64,000 bases of DNA. It comes from Lycium barbarum (taxonomy: Eukaryota > Streptophyta > Magnoliopsida > Solanales > Solanaceae). The stretch lies in contig NC_083339.1 of the NCBI RefSeq assembly GCF_019175385.1, positions 111,399,601-111,463,600 on the forward strand, written 5' to 3'. Position 1 is the first letter of the stretch, and every line of letters begins with the position of its first letter. The notes below the pieces were generated by a model. That model searched no databases. It was given only the letters and a program-made list of their open reading frames with translations, and had not been told where the DNA came from. Of the stretch, positions 59,297-64,000 are shown in pieces. The position numbers were made by a program, and so were the translations under genes.

Positions 59297-59937
59297 GTTA
59301 TTATTACTGTTACCATTATTATTATAATTCGCATTATAATCATTTCAGCATTTTTTACCATCTTATGCACACGCATCGCATTTATTTTTGCACAATTAAA
59401 TAATAGCATTTATTCACTGATTGAAATTTTAAAATATTATCGCACGGTTATTACGACGTCTTATAATTTTATCTGAGCACTAATAAATACATACTTTTAT
59501 ATTAGGTAATATTTTAGCACATCTTAGTATATAGTTAATTAAAATAGGTCTTGTATTTAAATTTAGAAGCCCAAATTATTTCTTTCATCAGCTAAATTTT
59601 TAGCCCAAATTCGAGCCCAATCAATCCACATTATTTTTCAGACCAGTCCATAAAGCCAATCCTTTTTCTGGACCAGCCCATTGGCACCCAGATAATGAGC
59701 AACCCAAAATATTAATTCAGTCCATAATTAAATCCTAAACCATTCGACCCAGCCCATACCCTTCAGCCAACTCGGTCCATATCCCTCTTTACCATTTCAC
59801 TAACCTAACCCTACACAAAACACCAGTGCCGCTTCCCTCTCTCTTCACCCACCCTCTCTCTCTCTTCAAGAACCAAAGCGGTAAATCAACAGAGTCCTTT
59901 TCATTCCCAACAGGCCTTGCATGGTGAATTTGGGAAA

Positions 59938-60023
59938 GAAATTAATGATCGGTCCTTTCTCCTTCAGAGGTCAACGGAAAAAAATTAATGATCGGTCCTT
60001 TCTCCTTCAGAGGTCAACGGTTG
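59938..60023. repeat. 43-bp tandem duplication
   Basis: ATTAATGATCGGTCCTTTCT and the following CCTTCAGAGGTCAACGG occur at 59941 and again at 59984. Confidence 0.92.
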
Positions 60024-62874
60024 AAGGTTTGGATTTTTGTTCTCTTTTAATGAACTTCGTCCGTTTGTGAAGCAAAAAATCTTTTCTTTATCAGTTCTTT
60101 TTTATTTTCGGGTACAAGGTTTTAATGGTTTTGTCTACTTCCCCCTTGGATCTGATCGATGACAGAAAAGACTCTAACATTGTATTTGAACGGAAGTTGA
60201 CCTAGATATCCGCCTAATTTTCATTTTTTGAACCCTAGAAAACCCTGGATGCTTCCTATAAATGGTCGCTTATGAATTCATTTGAAAAAAAAATTTCTTT
60301 AGCCGCCCAAAATTCCCTTAAAAAAAAAAGTCTTCAGCCGCCCAAAAATTCCCCTAAGAAAATATAAATTTTTAGCATTCACAATTTTTCTGAATATCGA
60401 TAAAAAAAATACTAAATCATTTCTGTTTGTTTTTGCCCCTGGGTATTGGTTCGAATCTATACAAACTCGGAGTTTGTAGTGTTCGAGTGGATATCGAAAC
60501 CCCCGTACCCTGTTCGTTGCACCCGAAGAAGGTTAGTAAACATCCCTTTTATTTATTTATCAATGAATTAAGTATTTTCTGTTTTGTGTTATGTGTTTTA
60601 TATGCTTTACATGTTTGTTAGTTAGGTAGTGTGATAACGTATTGATAGATGTTATTCCAGTTCTGCTTAGATTAGTTTGGTTTAGTTTAAGTTTAGTATG
60701 TTTTACTCTTTAGTGGATAATTTGGGCCCCATTATGTCGTTTGAATGATATTAGCATGTTATTAGTAGTTTTAAGGCTGTGTGTGGCCATTACTTTCTTT
60801 GTTTCAGGCTAGTGTATATTTTTAATGTGTTTGTAGTTATTTACATGTGTGTAATGCACTCTATTAACTGTCATATGCATTTGAAAGTATATTTAGTAAG
60901 ATCAAGGATCAGTTAAGTTGGATAAAGGCAGATGTTAATGTGCATTTATTTGAACATCTAATATTGGGATTAGATGAATATTTTAGTATACTCTCAGAGT
61001 ATTATTGGTAATATTGATTCTGTTTTGCCAAATGGTTAAGTGCTAAGCATTTTAAGTCATTCATAAGCCTATTTACATCATCTCAAGGGTCAAGCATGTG
61101 CTACCTTATGGCTTTAGAAATGAGAGTCTCAATGTACTAGCATTCTTGTCTTGCATTTGCCTGCTGATTTTGAAAAAATGAAGTTGCCCATGTGTGTGTT
61201 TGTCTAAGCTACTTGGCATTTGTCTAGTTTGGTACTTGAGTCAACTTGAGATGCAGAATGCCTTCACATAAAAAATGATCATGTATGTCTTGGTAGATCC
61301 TTATTCTGCCTCTGTTCGTCAACACTAGTATGTGTGCATATCTGATCTAAGCCTCTGTCTTTTCTCTGATAAGAAATGTGGCTATGAGGTTGAATATCTT
61401 TTAGAAGATCCTAAGATAGCATGAATCCCTTTTTATGAAGTAGGTATAGCATGTTCAGCTCTGTCCTTTCTTTATATGTGAACTTAAATAAGCATAAAGC
61501 TTAGGGGGCTCTGTAGTTACCATAATATATCAGATGTATGAATATATTTGACTGAAAGTCCAATCCTGTGTTTGGCCTGATTCATGTTTAGTTTGTCAAA
61601 GCTGCATGTATTTCTAAGTTTAGCATGACTAATTGCCTGGTTGTCTTAAATACATTGCATGAAACTACTAAGGCATAGCATCTTCTCTAAAGATTATTTA
61701 AAGTTTACCCAACATGGCATCTGATCCTGCCTGCATAAGTTCCCAGATTTGTTAAAATGAGATTGAATACTGGATGATGTCCAAGTTTAGTTCCTTTATT
61801 GTTTTCTTTCCCAAATATTAAGTTTCTTCTCAAGCATGAAACAATTCAGTTTCTTTCTAAGTTCGAATTTGATAAATTAGTTTTTTTTTTTTAATTCTCT
61901 TAAGACATTTCTAATTGAAATATGAGTTCTGAAATAGTTGATATCTATCCTTAAAAAATGACCTGACCAGATGTGTATATTTGTTTCCTTCCCCTCTTTA
62001 AGTTAATCCCAATGTTCCTTTTTTTAAGTTGTGGATAATTTCCTTGAGGTTCAAACTTTGTTTCGTTAGAGTCTTTTAAAACTGTTGACTGCCTTAGCTT
62101 GGACATACTAGTATTCCAATTAGATTGCTTTCGTATCCTGGTAGTACTTAAATCTAAATATGTCAGCTAATTACGTAAATTTCCTAAAGAAGGTTGCTGC
62201 TTATAGCTTTTATGTTAGCAGTTTGTTTAAACTTAGCTTCTGCCTGAAACAATTGAGCTCTTCCATGTTTGAGTCACTGTCCCTTAGGAGGTTTGAAGGA
62301 TTAGTTTTTTTTTTTTATTCATATTTGTGCTTTCTGTTTAGTCATTTTGATGAATTATTGATGCTTGATTAAACTTTTCCTTCAGGCAGGTCGTTGTGTT
62401 TTGTTTAAAGAAGAGACCTATTGTGTTAAGCCCTTTCTTTCTCTTAAATCACATTGCTAATGCATGTTGTGGTTTCTGCACTTGTTTAAAATTTTATATG
62501 CTTTCATGTTGCAAGTATACCATGTTTAATTACGTATATATATGTATATGACCAACATATCTTAGTTAATACATTTATGGGGAGATTAGTGGGTCATTAT
62601 GGATTAAGCTTGAACCCTCCCCGGTGTTAGCCATGCCTGGGATTCATGAAATCCCTTGGAACTTGTGCAATATCGGGAAGACGGGGGCAAATGCTTTCCA
62701 ATATTAACCTTCTAAGTATCCTTATGAATGTGTATACGCGAGATATACTTAAATATATCCAATATATACATAATCCACCGGTCTGTTTTGAATTTACATT
62801 ATATATATGTTTAGCCTTATTTATTGATTACATACTAATCCCTTTCTTCCGTTCTTATGCATGATCATCGCATA

Positions 62875-63044
62875 CGAGTCCAAGGGACTCGTCTCCCTCC
62901 GCATTCGGTGTTGGGCTAAAGCCCAACATGATTTTCTCTCCCGTGTCAGCCCTGTCCGAAGCAAAAAAAAAAAAAAAAGATTCTGGGCGGAGGCCCAATA
63001 GCAAGAACAGATCGCTACAGCATTAAAATGGGTCGAACCCATTT
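62875..63044. other. Three perfect hairpins in the Tat LTR
   Basis: CGAGTCC/GGACTCG with a 3-base loop (62875-62891); TGTTGGGCT/AGCCCAACA with a 2-base loop (62909-62928); AAATGGGT/ACCCATTT with a 3-base loop (63026-63044). An (A)18-like run separates the second and third. Confidence 0.9.
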
Positions 63045-63636
63045 AAACATTTTATTTCCGTTGCTTTGTTCTTTTTTTGTATATTTGATTGCTTGACTAA
63101 CATTCACCTTCTCTCTGTTTTTTTTTTTTTTAGTTTAGATGAATCCTAGTAAAATTAGTGGGGATAAGTTTAGTGATAATGAGTAGTGGTGTTTGAGTTT
63201 GCTTTCGAAATAACATACTTAAAGGTTTAATAATTTAGCCCAATAACGGATTCAATCGTTTCTCGCTTCGTAAATGAACGTTATTCTGACATAGTAGCGG
63301 AAATGTTTTAATTCAATTTTCACGAAGTATTTATGTATATCTTTGAAGGAAAACGGGCATTATTTCTATATGATAATGAAAGTATTTTGGTATTTCTTTG
63401 AAAAGGAAAAAATGAGTTTTCAATGTTTCGAAGTCTTTATTTTCGCCAAGTCCCTAATTTAACCATAGAAAAGAATCCGATTATAAAATTATTTTCTTTT
63501 AAACTCACATTAGCTATTTTGTATCTTGTCTATACTCCTAAACCGCAAAAAATCAATTAATACCTCGCCATTTGAGTTATTTCAAATATTTATAAAAACG
63601 CTGCACAAACCCGCATTTTCTTTTACTTATATACAC

Positions 63637-63960
63637 ATTATTATATTTTCTGCAAGTCTTATTTTAAATAGCATTATTATATTTTTATTTAAAGTCTTAC
63701 CAACATTTATAAGTCTTATTTTAAATAGCATTTAAAATCTTCTTTTATGCAAATTATTATGTTTTCTACAAGTCTTATTTTAAGTAACATTATTATATTC
63801 TCATTTAAAGCCTTAACAACATTTATAAGTCTTATTTTAAATAGCATTTAAAGTCTTCTTTTATGCAAATTATTATATTTTCTACAAGTCTTATTTTAAA
63901 TAGCATTATTATGTTTTCCTTTAAAACCTTAGCAACATTTACAAGCCATTTTCTTAAAAT
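63637..63960. repeat. 116-bp tandem repeat, about 2.7 copies
   Basis: CAAGTCTTATTTTAA recurs at 63653, 63769 and 63885, exactly 116 bp apart, with the downstream CATTATTATRTTTTC, AACATTTAYAAG and TTCTTTTATGCAAATTATTA segments in register. A half-unit similarity (AAGTCTTATTTTAAATAGCA twice per unit) points to an older dimer. Confidence 0.92.
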
Positions 63961-64000
63961 TTAAATGCTATATTTGCATCTTTAGCCTTAATTAATTGAC

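Larger units (their letters stand above)
59037..64000 (+). mobile_element. Tat/Ogre-type LTR, 5' part, running off the right edge
   Basis: It starts TGTTGACACCCAATTTTG at 59037, the Tat LTR terminus also seen (mutated) at 38559 and inverted at 32611. The next 5 kb has no coding signature: an (ATC)n(ATT)n tract (59226-59296), a leader-like CTCTCT/CCAACC-rich stretch (59740-59880), a 43-bp duplication (59938-60023), three perfect hairpins (62875-63044), poly-A and poly-T runs and a 116-bp tandem (63637-63960). The LTR end and internal region are outside the window, so it may be a full element or a solo LTR. Open frames such as 59036-59476 reflect the microsatellite. Confidence 0.75.

Noticed and set aside
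59036..59476. A Leu/Ile-rich membrane protein
   Set aside because: Most of the frame is an ATC/ATT microsatellite in a Tat LTR; the start coincides with the LTR terminus.

Overview
This is plant nuclear DNA, almost certainly from a flowering plant. It is gene-poor and built from nested LTR retrotransposons. The family mix (Tekay/Del-type chromoviruses primed by initiator tRNA-Met, Tat/Ogre-type elements with two RNase H domains and a tandem-repeat 3' UTR, short-LTR copia, a hAT-type miniature element) resembles Solanaceae heterochromatin, but the family assignment is inference. I see no intact host gene, no RNA gene and no undescribed protein system. The only recognisable host-gene sequence is a broken ABCG/PDR transporter fragment at 52745-53300.

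Left block (1-32611). A Tat-lineage Ty3/gypsy element on the minus strand is the host. Its truncated 3' LTR is at 4473-6757, followed by a 2.8-kb 3' UTR with three tandem arrays, integrase, RNase H, RT and gag (9536-15826), and its 5' LTR ends at 32611. It has been invaded by a Tekay chromovirus on the minus strand (1-4472, running off the left edge), a Tekay LTR fragment (13048-13380) where the protease should be, a Tekay element on the plus strand (16145 to about 23970, 3' LTR nearly absent) and a copia element on the minus strand (25403-30188, ATGAG target duplication, 174-bp LTRs about 97% identical).

Middle (32612-34850). Non-coding sequence with an inverted repeat (32722-33325) and a 531-bp hAT-type non-autonomous element with an 8-bp duplication (33959-34489).

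Right block (34856-52676). I reconstruct a stack of insertions. An old minus-strand solo LTR (ends at 34856 and 52676) holds a 3.0-kb solo LTR (35010-38026, AGAAG) and a damaged plus-strand Tekay element (about 38430-51886). That element holds a Tat solo LTR (38559-42443, AATAC) and another solo LTR that splits its gag (45101-47476, AATAG). Then come the ABCG fragment, a Tork-like copia remnant split by a fifth solo LTR (54649-57267, TTAAG), a terminal-inverted-repeat element (57381-58100), and the start of a further Tat LTR from 59037 to the right edge.

No coding region in the window is intact. The elements do not form a pathway: they record successive insertion, recombination to solo LTRs and mutational decay. 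The most interesting signals are in the LTRs and UTRs: conserved donor/acceptor-like splice signals in six Tekay-type LTRs, family-specific palindrome clusters at the same LTR position, hairpin arrays in the Tat 3' UTR, and a stop-codon spectrum pointing to C-to-T decay.
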